DNA of 64,000 nucleotides from Ophiocordyceps camponoti-saundersi (nom. inval.) (taxonomy: Eukaryota > Ascomycota > Sordariomycetes > Hypocreales > Ophiocordycipitaceae), in the NCBI GenBank assembly GCA_003339415.1, contig PDHQ01000148.1, forward strand, positions 1 to 64,000. The letters are read 5' to 3'. Made by a program: the position numbers and the translations under genes. The stretch's first letter is position 1. Every line of letters starts with the position of its first letter. The notes under the pieces are model-generated. The model was not told the DNA's origin and searched no databases. It saw only the letters and a program-made list of their open reading frames with translations. Below, in pieces: positions 26,271 through 38,846 of this stretch.

Positions 26271-27429
26271 TATAAAGTTTATATAGCTTACTTATCTTTT
26301 TAGCTATTATTATTATTATAAATTAAATCTTTATAATTAATTAAAATAGCTTTAATAATTTAGTTAATTAAAGCTTTATTAATATAGCTAAAAATATATA
26401 AAAGTTTTATTATCTTATAATAAACTTTATAATAGCTAATTTTAAAAAATAGCTAAATTATTATAATAAAGCTATAAATAAGTTTAAAAAGGGGGTTAGG
26501 GGGGGGTATTATTATATTCGCTTTTTAGCGTTTCCGCTCCTATTATTATAAAACTCTAATTAATATTAAAAGGGGAGGAGGGGCGATATATATAAAGTTT
26601 TAATTTATAAACTTTTAAAGTTAGGAAATATATATATATCCTTCGCCTAATCTTATATTAATAATAATAATAATAATTTATAAATTAATATACCTTATAT
26701 AGCTTAGAATTATCTTATATATATTCTAAGAGGGGGAAAAACTAAAAAACTTAAAGTAAAACCCTCCCCTTAAGCGTTACCTTAGCTTTAAGTTAGACCC
26801 TATTTATACCTAGTACTTTATATATTTAATAAGTTAGGTATTAACTAGTAATTTAAAAGCTAATATTTCCTTTAAAGCGGACTCCGTAATAGTAAGAGTA
26901 TATATAAACTAAGTTTAATATAGAGTTTATATAACTTACTTATCTTTCTAGCTATTATTATTATTATAAACTAAATCCTTATATTTAATTAAAGTAGCCT
27001 TAATAATTTAATTTATTAAAGCCTTATTAGCGTAGCTTAAGTATATATAAAAGTTTTATTATTTTATAATAAATTTTATAATAGCTAATTTTAAAAAATA
27101 GCTAAATTATCGCAGCGAAGTTATAAATAAGTATAAAGTTAAAGTTAAAAGAGGGGGTATTATTATATTCCCTTTTTAGCGTTTCCGCCCTAGCTACTAT
27201 TATTATTATTATTATTTATATACTAAGGGCCTTTATAATATCTAAAGCTTCTATAATATATTAAGTAAGAAAAATCCCCTAAAATAAGGTAAAACCCCCT
27301 AACTATAAGAAAAAAGCTTACTATACGCTTATATAAAAGTATAGCGGTAGCTAGTAGTAATATAGTATAATAAGCTTACTACCTAGGGGTAATCTCGGAT
27401 AATATAAGAAAGTAGGGTAAGGAGGGGAG

Positions 27430-27570
27430 GGCGGAGAAAGGAAAGTCCGCAGGGTATAGGGCGGAAGGAGCGGGGCGGTATAGCGTAGCGGCGTAGCGCG
27501 GGGCGGTGCGGGGCGGTGCGGGGTAATACGAGGCGAGGCGGTGCGGGGTAGGGCGGAGGAAAGAAAATCC
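27430..27570 (-). repeat. GC-rich minisatellite in the TadA-2 3' region
   Basis: Units of the type gcggggcggtgcgg with tatagcgta interruptions. The array is longer and less mutated than at 3340-3510, where several gcg/gtg positions have become ata. Flanked on the sense-upstream side by a T/C tract (27640-27700). Confidence 0.8.
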
Positions 27571-28449
27571 GAGGGGGGGTAAGGTAAAATAGTAAAGTAG
27601 CCGCTTTATTATATATTAATAATTAGAGGGGGGGGGGCTATATCTCTTCCTTTTCTACCTCCTTTTTCTTTTCCTTTTTTTCTTTTTTTTATTATTTTTA
27701 GAAAAAGGTGCGTTTTTAACCCCTCTCTTAACCTTTCCTTTTAACCTTTATAATAAAAGAAAGGTAAAAAAGTTATATAGCTATATTAATAAAATAATAG
27801 CGATAAATATACTTAAGATTATCTATAGCGAGCTTTATAACCTCCTTTATATTATATATATAGCCTAATTAGCTAACTATAAAGTTTTATATTAAAAATA
27901 ATAAGGTAAATAATATTATATAGCGTTAGCTATATATAAAGCTAATAAAATATATAAGCTTATAATTAGCTAATTATTATAATTATACTAAAGCTTAGTA
28001 TAAATATCGGAAAGTAAGTAATATTAAAAGTTAAGCTAAAATTAGAGTTTAGAGTGCTAACTAAGTTATAAATATATTCGGAGAAGTTACGTATTACTAT
28101 AATAAAAGCGGCGCGGTATATTAGCAAAGGAGGATAGCTAAATAACTTATTAGTAAATATAGAGCAAGGCGGAGTAAAGTAAAGCGGAGTTTCGGATATA
28201 GCTAATAGTAAATAATAAGAGAGAATTTAAATTAACTTACGCGATATATAAAAGCGGAATAAAATATTAAAGCTTTAACTTAATATAATAATAATAACGC
28301 TATAGGTAAGCGCTTTAGTAAAATTAGCCGCTTTAGTAGCTACTTTTAATATTACTCCCGCTATAATAATTATTAATACTCCTCCCTAAGAGTTTTATAT
28401 ATTAATATTAGCTTACCTTAGAATACTAAGCAGATAGATAACTATCGGT

Positions 28450-28720
28450 ATAAGCGGAGTAGGAGGTAGAAAAGGGGGTAGAGTAATAATAATAATAGCA
28501 GCGGTAATAAATATAGTAATTAGATTATAAGTAAAATAAGCGGTAATAGTAAACGCGGAGGAGGAAGCGGAGGCGGTAGCGGAGGGCGCGGTAATAAAAA
28601 CGCTAGCTTAGTTAATAATAATTATAAAAATAATAATAAAGTTTATAATAAAGGTAGAAAAGGTAATGCTTATAATAATAATAATTATTATTATTACTAT
28701 TATTATTACTTAAGAGGATT
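28450..28720. repeat. AAT/GCGG low-complexity tract within TadA-2
   Basis: Stretches of aataataat with gcggaggcggtagcgg-type units, equivalent to 4380-4640. Lies in the long 3' region downstream of ORF2. No function suggested by the sequence. Confidence 0.65.
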
Positions 28721-29469
28721 ATATTATAAGGTTCTTATAAAAGTTTTAGTTAGAAATATAAGCGAAGGTGCGGAATTTTTAACTTTTTATATATAATATA
28801 GCGTATAATATTAATTAAGTTTAAAATAACCTTAATTAGGCGGTAGCGGATTATATTAAAGTTAACCGGTTTAGATATATTTTAAAAAATATTTTTAAGC
28901 TTTAGCGTATTTTTAACTTAAATCGCCTAAAAGCGGAGCGGGAGCCGGTATTAAAGGAGGAGTTAGAGGCGGAGGAGAATAGGGCGGTAGCCTAAACGCT
29001 AATTATTATTATATTAACGTCGGGGAGCGGGTCGGATTAAGTAATAGTTAGAAATAATAAGGAGGGGGCGGACGGAGTTAAGGGGGCGGGCGGAGCGGAG
29101 GTAGTAAGAGGTGCGGAGGAGGAGAGTAAGGGAGTAACGAAGCTAAAGCCTAAGCTAAACCTTATTTAAGTATTAAAGCCTTTTTTTATAGAGTCCGCGT
29201 TAGCGGCGTTAAAGCGCGTAGCGAAAAGTAATAATAATAGCTTAGAGGATAAGCTTATAAGTATCGGAGGCACTATCGGGCGTAAAAGATAAGGCGGAGG
29301 GTAAGGTAGGAAAAGGGGTAAGAGGGCTAAGCGGGCTAAGTAGGGCTAAGCGGAGTAGGGAGCGGAGGTAAAAGTAAGGTATAAGGTAAATAAATAATAG
29401 TAATTATACGGTAAAAATATTAAAAATTATCCCCCGCGCTTAAACTTTATATTTAAATATCTTAATATA

Positions 29470-32400
29470 CTTAAATATTATAAAATAATAAAAAGAGGTT
29501 AAATTAGCAGAGGCGTTATAAGTAAATAAATTATAAGGCGAGAGGGCTTATAATAGCCTTATAACTAAAAGCCTTATTAAAGTTCTTATAATCTTAGATT
29601 AAACTTATAAGAAGTATAAGTAAAAGCGTTTTTTTATAAGCGGTAAGCTTATATTATAAGGTAAGGTAAGCTACTATCTTATCTTCTCCGCTATTATAAG
29701 GGTAGTAAGGGGTTAAAATTATAAAAATATTATAAATATAAAGAAACTTATTAAAGCTAATTTTACTATTATAAAGCTAAGTTAAGGCGCTATTAAGGAA
29801 TTTTAGAAAACCTTAATAAATCTATAAGGCGTTACTAAGTTTTAATTAAGGTAGTTTATTAGTAAGGTATCTAAAAAACTAGCTATATTTTCGAAGCCTT
29901 CCCTTCTTAGAGTTTTAGCGGAGCTGCTACTTTTCGTAAAAGCGGGCTTTTAGAGTTTTAGGGGACTAAGAGGAGATATTTAAAGTCTATACTTAAGTAG
30001 TAAAGGAGAATCGGAGGGATTTAAGGGGAATATAAGTAAGGCGAGGCTAACCTCTATATTATTAGCGGAAATATACGGAGATTTTTTTTAAAATAGAGCG
30101 GATATAAGCTATAAGTTTTTTAATATAAAGGAGTTAGTAGCTATAAGCGGCGCGGTAAGATAGGTAAATATTAATAAAGGGGATAAAGAACTTAAACTTA
30201 ATATAATAAGAAAAAGTAGCTTAGTACGCTTTAGAGATAATATAAAGGTATTTAAATTAGGTTATAGCTAGCTATTAGAGGATAAGGCTTTTAAGTTTAC
30301 CGCTTAATAAGGTTAGAGCGGAGTAAATTATAATATTAAAAGTAATAATAGACTTAATAACCTTAATATAAACTTCCTTTACTTAGAGGAGTAAGAAGCT
30401 TTAAGTAAATAATATAAATTTAATTAAAGCTAGCTATTAGTAATTAAGCTTCTTTATAAGATAATAAAGGTAAAGTTTTTACTAAAGCTTATAATAAATT
30501 TAAACCCTAAGTATATATACCTTTTATATAAGTTAAATAGTAATCTTATTAAGGATTAATAAAGTTATATTAGCGGAGCGGGCTTTCGTAAAGTAAAGGA
30601 GCTTACTTTTAAGTAGCTAGAAAGTTATTTTATACTCCGCTACCTAGTTTTAGTAAATACCCTAAGCTTATTTAAGCTAGTAGCGGACTTAAGCGGAGGT
30701 ACGCCTAATATTAAGAATATTAGTATTATCTATAAATCTAATAGTAAGTATACTAGTTACTTATTTTAAGCGTTTATAAAAAGATAAGATATATAAGATA
30801 AATAATATTAGAGAGAGCGGGGAGCTTTAAGGAACTCTAATAAAGATAAGGAAAAGGTTTAATAATTTATTATTAACTTTTAAGCGGGAGGTGCGGTTAA
30901 AAAGGTAAAAGTAAAAAAAGGCTATAATCTATTTAAAGAAGCTAAAGGAGTTAAGGATTTCTATTAGCTTAAAATATAAAATATAGTTAAAAGCGCTTAT
31001 TATATTTAATATTAGGAAGGAAGTAAAGCTTCGGAGGCTTTAAGCAGTGCGGACGGACTTTATTAGAAAAAGTAAAGCGCTATTAGTAAACTAGTTAAGA
31101 TAGTTACCTATCTAACTTTATAATAAAACTCTTATAAACTCCACTATATAAGATATTTTCTTCGTAATTATAATCTTAAAAATCTTACTTATAGTATTAA
31201 GGAGGGAGATAAGATAGTAGCTACTTAAAGTCCGATAAACCTCTAAGCTTTTACCCGCTTTTCGGAGAACCGTAATATTAAAAGTCCGATATTAAGTAAA
31301 GAAATATTTATAAGTAATATATTCTTAAAAAAGCTTTATTAAAACTATTATAAGAGGTTAATTATAACTTTTTAGGAAGCTAATAGGGATATTATTAAGC
31401 TTAGCGGATTTCTATAATATAATATTAAAAAAGGCAGAGCGGACCTTATTTTTAGTAACTTAAAAGGGAATATTTATTAGGGGGAAAAAGTTAAAAATAA
31501 GGAGGTGCGGGGTATTTTTTAAAAGATAGGGAAAGAACTTATAAGCTAGGAGCTCTAACTTTTCGGAGAAAGATAATTAAAAGGCAGAGTTTATATTCTA
31601 TTAAAAAGAAGGAGTATATATAAGCTTTAGAGGAGCTTAGCTACGAAATCTTACTTACTAAGCTATAAACTATATAATATTAAAGTTACTACTTATAAAG
31701 GCGAGAAATTATCTCTAATTATCCCTCTTCGCTTTCCTAATAAATAATTTTTATTATATTATAATATTTTAATATGCTTACTAGCGATCGGAGTTTAGCT
31801 ACGCTTACTAATACTACTTAGTACGCTTTATATTTAAGATTATAAAAATAACTTTTAAAATCTATTACGAGTATAAGTAAAAACCGTATTATTAAGGTAA
31901 TTTTAAAACTATTAAGCTAGCTATAATATTTAATTACTTATATAGCTATATTACTAATTTCTTAATATTTATTATAAACTCCGCTTAAATAGCGAAAAGT
32001 AAAAGTTAGTTTTTTATTTTTACTTATAAGATATTAAAATTAAAATATTTTTAGCGTAATATTAGCGCGGAGTTTAGGGGGGGAGAGGTTATAAAAAATA
32101 TAAATTAGGGGATATAGTTAAAGCTAAGAAAATTAAAATCTAAGCTAAAATATATAAGGAAATAATTAGGTATATTTTAAATTAAGTTAATAATATTAGT
32201 CTTTTACTTATATACCTCCTAAGTAATCTTATAAGAAAGGGTAAGAAATTTAAGGCGGAGTTAATAGAAAGCGGAGAGAAACTTTACGAAATAAGGGGAG
32301 GTGCGATTATAAAAGTCCTAAGAGGGATAATAAGCGTTAAAGTCGCCGAGGATAATTAGCAGAGCGGAGGCGGAGGCGGAGTATAAGGAGGGAGGAGGGG

Positions 32401-32950
32401 GTAATAAGCGTAGAAGAGGTCTAGTATATATTCTAAGTAGCGGGGAGTAAATAATAAGTACTTAGGGTTTATTATAAAAAGATACTTTAATAAGGTTAGG
32501 CCTTATAATAAGGTTTTAGTTATAAATTTTATATTATTTATATATATAAAAGAGAGCTTTACTTTTATTTTAAATAAGGCGGTAAAGAGTAAGTTTTAAA
32601 AGTAAAAAGTAGTTATATATATTAAGCTAGAATTCTTATATAGCGATAATATTATAACTTTCCTTACTAAATAAAGCGAGCTAAATAAGGCGGTTAATTT
32701 TTTATATATTTTATAATAAAGTTATAATCCTTATAAGGACTAAGTATTAGGGATAATTATCTATAATTACTTCGATAGCGTAAGGTTTATAAATATAAAC
32801 TTTACTTAGGATTATTATAAAGCTAATTATAAATTACGGAGTCCGTTACGCGGCTTACGGCTACTATAAGTATTACTAAGCTAGAAGCTTTTTAGGGAGA
32901 CTTAAGTAAGTAGTATACTACGAGAGGAGCGCTAAGGCGTATTTTTAAAA
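29470..32950 (-). pseudogene. TadA-2 ORF2 (endonuclease/reverse transcriptase) relic
   Basis: This would be the LINE polymerase that nicks DNA and copies element RNA at the target. On the minus strand one frame reads from about 31100 down to 29470. It contains Arg-Phe-Ile-Asp-Asn-Thr-Asn-Ile-Leu at about 30713-30739, which matches the F-[VI]-D-D-T-N-[IL]-L active site of Tad1-type reverse transcriptases after a single GAT-to-AAT change. Next comes a Leu-Lys-Ser-Lys-Leu-Leu-Tyr-Phe-Thr-Lys-Ala-Arg stretch typical of the segment after it. The C-terminal part (29490-29640) resembles the end of fungal LINE ORF2, with a Gln-Asp-Tyr-Lys-Asn-Phe-Asn-Lys-type motif. The endonuclease (about 32000-32950) was not resolved. 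Dense TAA/TAG make it dead. Confidence 0.65.
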
Positions 32951-33049
32951 AATCTATAATATACTTACTTTTTTAGAGAGATAGTAATAAAGCTTTTACT
33001 ATCTTTATAAAGTTACCGTAAGGTAAGGGCTAGAGGTTAAGCGGACTAT

Positions 33050-34390
33050 AATAATTAGAAAAAGTAAGGTTTATTAGGGAAGCTAAACTTAGCGCGGCTT
33101 TATTATTTCCGGGACTTTAAGTAGTCTTTTAACTATATAGAGTATATACCCTTATATAAAATATAATAGCGGGGTCTCTCTCCCTTTTATATAGGGTAAT
33201 TCTCTTCTCTACTATTATATAAGGTAGCCGCGTAGTATTTATATTAAGAGGGCTCCTAATAATATTTAATAATATATCCGAATTAAAAATACTTATAGTA
33301 TTATTTAAAGCGTATAGAGTCTTTATAAAATTTATAATAAATTATCTTTATATTTATAATTATTCTATTTAAGTAAAGCTTATTTATATCTTCTACGCTA
33401 CCTAAGCTTATAATAAGATAAGTTTATAAGGTATCTCCGCTAATAATATATTAAAGTTAAAGTACCTTCGCCTAGACTACGTTAACCTTATTTACCTTCT
33501 TAATAATATTAAGTAGCGTATTATAGTTACGGTTAGCTATTAAGGTCCGAATACCTTTAGCGATAATAATATAAGTCTAGCGTATACGCTTAGCTTTTAC
33601 TCCGAAAGCCTAAGCTACTTACTTATTTTTTAAAATAAGGTCCTTATACTCTAAGTTAAATATAATTATAAGGTCTCCGCTAAGAAATTAGCGTATAGCT
33701 ATTATTATAAAGTAGCTTATAGCTTTATTAACTTTCCGGATAACTTTTTAGGGAGTAAGCGCTAGAACTCCCTTAACTACCGGGATATCCTTTACCGATA
33801 TAAGTACCTCCCTTTTTATTTTCGCCGGAACTAAGCGTATAAGGGGCGCTATAAGGGGGGCGGAGTTTAGGGCGGAGCTTATAACTACGCTAGCTTAGGT
33901 TAGAACTCCGAGGGCGGAGTCTAACCCCTTACCTATTACCTTATAAAAAGTAGCTTTAACTAATTTCTAAATAGCGTAGGAGATAATAATAAGTAAGCTA
34001 GATAAGTTCTTAGAAGCTTATTAGCGTTATTAAAGCTTAGTAAACGCTATATTAAGGATATCTTATATAAGGCGAAAATTTTACGCGAAGATTACCTTAG
34101 TAAGTTTTTCGTACGCGGATTTTAGGATAAAATCTATTAGAGTCCGAAAAATATCGATAAATAAGTTATCGAAGTTAGTAGCTATATTATATTAACCTTC
34201 GCCTATACGCGGATATTATTAGGATTAGTTAAGCCTCTAAGTTCCGCTATTAAGTATTATTAGTATTAGCGGCGGACTAGGAGGCGGGCCGCCCCGCGAC
34301 CCCGCGTTTAGGGCTATTCCCTTAGCAGAGTTAGACTCTAAGAGGTAGAAAGCACTAAATTCTCGTAATATTACGGCGTTAAGAATAAAC
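33050..34390 (-). pseudogene. TadA-2 ORF1 (gag-like, CCHC) relic
   Basis: A minus-strand frame of about 440 codons starting near the element 5' end. Features in order: a Gly/Pro-rich patch (Gly-Ser-Arg-Gly-Gly-Pro-Pro-Pro) near residue 40, a helix-prone middle, and the conserved core with Leu-Ser-Gly-Asp-Leu and a following Arg-Gln-Thr-Tyr, as in fungal LINE gag proteins. A zinc knuckle at 33226-33312 has exact C-x2-C-x4-H-x4-C spacing, with Cys/His converted to Tyr and Gln-Phe-Gly kept, and a second knuckle-like segment follows. Stops are TAA/TAG only, at plausible Gln or Trp codons. Confidence 0.65.
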
Positions 34391-37300
34391 GGGGACCCCG
34401 ATCGTTTAAAGTCGTAAAAAAGTTACCCTAGCTATTATTAGTTTTTAGTTAACGCTAAAAGGGGAGAAGGGGCGGTATATATAAAGCTTTAGTTTATAAA
34501 CTTTTAAGGTTAAGTAATATATATATCCTTCGCCTAATCTTATACTACTCTTATCTTAAAATAAAGTTAACTTTATTAAAAGTAAAACCTTTAATAAAAA
34601 AAATAATATAGTTTTTTTTTATAAATTATAAAATAAGCGGATTTTCTTTTTATATATAAAATAGTAAAATATTTATTATATTATAGCTTTATTATATAAT
34701 ATTTAATAATATATTTAAATTAATAATATTTAAAATATTATAAAAGTTAAACTTTTAATATATATAATTTAGCGTTAAAAATCTTCGCTTATATTATTAT
34801 ATTTTTATTATAAATTTAGTTTATATTTATTATATTATTAATAATAATTATTAAAAAACTTTACTAAGTTTTAAAATAATATCTTTTTATATATAATTAT
34901 ATTATTAAAACCTTATTTAATAACTTAATCTTTTTTTAAAAAGTTTCCTTATTACTTTATTATAAAGCTTACGCTAGCACCCTTTTTATAATAAGAGTAT
35001 AACCTCCGCTAGTTAAGTATACCTTTTCTTTAAAAGTAGTATAAAGCTACCCTAAATTAGACTGGAGCTTATAAATAGTATTTTAGAATATTATTATAAT
35101 ATTACCGCTAGGTAGTTTCCTTATTATAAGGGCTTAGCCCTGCTTACGGAGTCCGTAGTTAATATTTATTATAGTTACCTTAAGGCCTTAAACTTAAAGC
35201 GGAGTAGCTATAAAATCGCTTAATTTTATATTATTTTTATTTTAAGATAAAGTTAACTTTATTTAAGGTAAAATTTTTAATAAAAAAATAATAATATAAT
35301 TTTTTCTTATAAGCTAGAAAATAAGTAAATTTACCTTTTATATATAAAATAATAAAATATTTATTATATTATAATTTTCTTATATAATATTTAGTAATAT
35401 ATTTAAATTAATAATACTTAGAATATTATTAAGGTTAGATTTTTAATATATATAATTTAATATTAAAAATCTTTACTTATATTATTATATTTTTATTATA
35501 AATTTAGTTTATATTTATTATATTATTAATAATAATAATTAAAAAGCTTTATTAAATCCTTAAATAATATTTTTTATATATAATTATATTATTAAAATTT
35601 TATTTAAAAACTTAATCTTTTTTTAAAAAGCTTCCTTATTACCTTATTATAAAGCTTATAATAATATTTTTTTTATAATAAGAGTATAACCTTTATTAAT
35701 TAAGTATACCTTTTTTTAAAAATAATATAAAGCTACTTTAAGTTAAACTAAAGCTTATAAATAATATTTTAAAGTATTATTATAATATTACTATTAAGTA
35801 ATTTCCTTATTATAAAAGCTTAGCTTTACTTATAAAAGCTATAATTAATATTTATTATAATTACTTTAAGGCTTTAAATTAAAAGCGGAGTAATAATAAA
35901 ATTAAAATAAATTATAAGCTATTATTTATATTATCTAAGAATTTACTTTTTAATAATTCTATTAGCGTTTTAGCTATAATTATAGCTTATATTAAAAGAG
36001 TTCTGCTACTTTTAAAGCTATAAAAAAAGAAATTAATAGCTATAATAGCTAAAAAAATATTATTAACTAATAAAGTTAAAATAAAAAGAGCGCCTTCCTA
36101 AACCTTTTTAAATTTTATTACTTATTTAATAATTACTTATATAAAAATAAAAGTATTTTTTAAAATAATTTTACTAATATTTACTTTAGCTTTTAATAAG
36201 GTAATAAATATAATAAACTTTTAAGTTTAAGATTATTATAATTTAAAGTAAAGCTATATTTTAAGTAAAAGATTCTTATAGTTATAATTAACTTATATAG
36301 CGTTACTCTCCTTTTTAAAATTACTTTAAGCGCGGCTTATTATTATTATAAAGTAATAAAAAGAGTAAAGTTTACTTATAATATAAAAATAAAAAGTATA
36401 TATCTATATCGCTATAAGCGCGGAATTTATAAAATATATAAAAGTTATATTATAAAAATTAATATATAATATTATTTAAAGATTAACTTTTATATATTCT
36501 ATAAACTCCGCGCTTATAGTAACGCGGATATAAACTTCTTATTCTTATATTATAAGCGGACTTTACTCTCTTTATTACCTTATAATAATAGCTAGCTGCG
36601 CTTAGAGTAACTTTAAAGGGGAGGGTAACGCTATATAAGTTAATTATAACCGCGAAAATTTTTTACTTAAAATATAGCTTTATTTTAAATCGTAATAATC
36701 TTAAACTTAAAAGTTTACTATATTTATTACTTTATTAAAAGCTAAAGTAAATATTAATAAGATTATTTTAGGAGATATTTTTATCTTTATATAAGTAATT
36801 ATTAAATAAGTAGTAAAGTTTAAAAAGGTTTAAGGAGGTGCCCCCCTTATTTTAACTTTATTAGTTAGTAATATTTCCTTAGCTATTATAGCCGCAGTTT
36901 CCTCTCTTTTTTATAGCTTTATAAAAAGCGGAACTTTTTTAATATAAGCTATAATTATAGCTAAAGCGCTAGAAAAGATTATTTAAAAATAAGTTCTTAA
37001 GTAATATAAATAATAGCTTATAATTTATTCCGATTTTATAGCTATTTTACTTTAAGTCTAAGGCTTTAAGGTAATTATAATAAATATTAACTATAAACTT
37101 TATAAGTAAAGCTAAGCTTTTATAATAAGGAAACTACTTAATAATAATATTATAATAATATTCTAAGATATTATTTATAAGCTTTAGTCTAATTTAAAAT
37201 AGCTTTATATTATTTTTAGGGAAAAAGTATACTTAACTAGTAAAAGTTATACTCTTATTATAAAAGGGGTGCTAATATAAGCTTTATAATAAAGTAATAA

Positions 37301-38259
37301 GGAAGCTTTTTAAAAGGAGATTAAATTATTAAATAAAGTCTTAGTAATATAATTATATATAAAAAAATACTATTCTAAAACTTAGTAAAGCTTTTTAATA
37401 ATTATTATTAATAGTATAGCGGATATAAACCGGATTTATAATAAAAGTATAATAATATAAATAAAGATTTTTAACGCTAAACTATATACGCTAAAAATCT
37501 AACCTTAATAATATTTTAAATATTATTAATTTAAATATATTACTAAATATTATATAATAAAGCTATAATATAATAAGTATTTTACCGCTTTATATATAAA
37601 AGATAAGTCTGCTTATTTTATAGCTTATAGGAAAAGATTATATTATTACCTTTTTTATTAAAAGTCTTACCTTAAGTAAAATTAACTTTACCTTAAGATA
37701 AGAGTAATATAGGACTAGGCGAAGGATATATATATTACCTAACCTTAAAAGTTTATAAATTAAAACTTTATATATATTACCCCTCCTCCTCCTTCTTTAG
37801 CGCTAATTAGAAATTTATAATAGCTAGAGTAAAAACGCTAGAAAGCGAATATAATAATACCTCCTCCTTTAACTTTAACTTTATATTTATCCGCGGCTCC
37901 GCTATAATAATCTAGCTATTTTTTAGAACTAGCTATTATAAGGTTTATTATAAGATAATAGAACTTTTATATATTCCTAAGCTATACTAATAAAGCTTTA
38001 ATAGATTAAATTATTAAGGCCGCCTTAATTAAACGCGGAGATTTAGTTTATAGCGATAATAATAGCTAGAAGGATAAGTAAGCTATATAAACTCTATATT
38101 AAACTTAGTTTATATATACTCTTATTACCGCAGAGTCCGCTCTAAGGGAAATATAAGCTTCTAAATTATTAGTTAATACCTAACCTTTTATATATATAAA
38201 GGGCTAAGTATAAGCAGGGTTTAACTTAAAGCTAAGGTAACGCTTAAAGGGAGGGTTTT

Positions 38260-38846
38260 TAATATAGGATATATAATAATACTTTTATAAATCGCCTAAC
38301 TTTTTATAATATTTTACTAGGATTTCCCCTTTTAGGATTTTACTTAGATTTCCCTTAGAAACTTTATTATTTTTATACTTATAAAATTACTAGGATTTCT
38401 TATTAAGATTTCTCTATAATAACTTTTAGGATTTTATTAAAATTTCCTACTAGATTTAATATTAAAATATACTTTTAGAAATCTTAAGATTTTACTAGGA
38501 AATCCCCGTATATTAGGAAATTACTATATACTAGGAAATCTCCGTTTTACTAATATATACGGAAATTACTATAAAATCCTCTTAGGTAAATACTTTTAAG
38601 ATTATATTAGAAAATCTTCCTTAAGCTCCTAGCTATATAATTAACTTAATATTCCTTTAAGTAATAATTAAATTCTTTTATAATTATTATTTTAATTTTT
38701 AAAAAACTTTTACTTATATTTATATTTTTTATAATAACTATTTTATAATCTTATAATTAGTAGCTAGCTTATCTCCCTCTTCTATATATTATATTTAATA
38801 GCTAACTTAGTATATATACTTATTAGAAGATTATATATATAAGCGT
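38260..38846 (+). repeat. 5' LTR of LTR-C (first 587 bp)
   Basis: Contains a dense set of related motifs: actaggatttcc, ttaggattttac and agatttcc in the first half, and the inverse actaggaaatcc and ttaggaaatt around 38490-38560, making the LTR internally repetitive and partly palindromic. The last 6 bp of the LTR (atatta) follow F1-7 at 40726-40731. Same pattern in the 3' LTR. Confidence 0.8.

Larger units (their letters stand above)
27203..34425 (-). mobile_element. TadA-2, best-preserved full-length Tad1-like LINE
   Basis: About 7.2 kb, minus strand. The 5' end is at 34425 (sense taactttttt), the 3' end at about 27217 (sense cttagtatata), with an AAT-type tail at 27203-27216. The TSD is ccctagctactatta (27188-27202) and ccctagctattatta (34426-34440), lying within F1-5. 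It is less RIP-mutated than TadA-1 and keeps many CG, so protein motifs are easiest to read here. Sense order: short 5' UTR, ORF1, ORF2, then about 2.2 kb of 3' sequence with a low-complexity tract and a GC minisatellite. Confidence 0.87.
26661..35221 (-). mobile_element. F1-5, 5'-truncated F1 inserted in F1-4, split by TadA-2
   Basis: A minus-strand copy with its 3' tail (TAA)n at 26661-26680 and 3' end at about 26690, running to 27202, then continuing at 34426-35221 after TadA-2. It stops about 500 bp short of the F1 5' end. The 12 bp TSD is aatcttatatta (26649-26660) and aattttatatta (35222-35233), differing by a single C/T. It is a case of F1 jumping into F1. Confidence 0.8.
14930..36458 (-). 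mobile_element. F1-4, full-length F1 split by TadB and F1-5
   Basis: One minus-strand F1 copy in three pieces: about 14930-15202 (3' end and tail), 26286-26660, and 35234-36458 (5' end). The flanking TSD ttaatatataatattat is identical at 14913-14929 and 36459-36475. The pieces are collinear with F1-1 and meet exactly at the points where the two intruders carry their own TSDs: tataaagtttatata for TadB, and aatcttatatta versus aattttatatta for F1-5. Its pieces add up to a full-length F1, so it is the oldest layer of this nest. It is heavily RIP-mutated. Confidence 0.8.

Noticed and set aside
27217..34425. Plus-strand coding interpretation of TadA-2
   Set aside because: Long plus-strand frames exist, but they give no known motif, while the minus strand gives the CCHC knuckle, the RT active-site motif and a 3' tail in the right order.
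38260..38846. Solo LTR of LTR-C
   Set aside because: Its right flank lacks the gtttt duplication, which is instead found beside the second LTR at 59794, so the two LTRs belong to one element.
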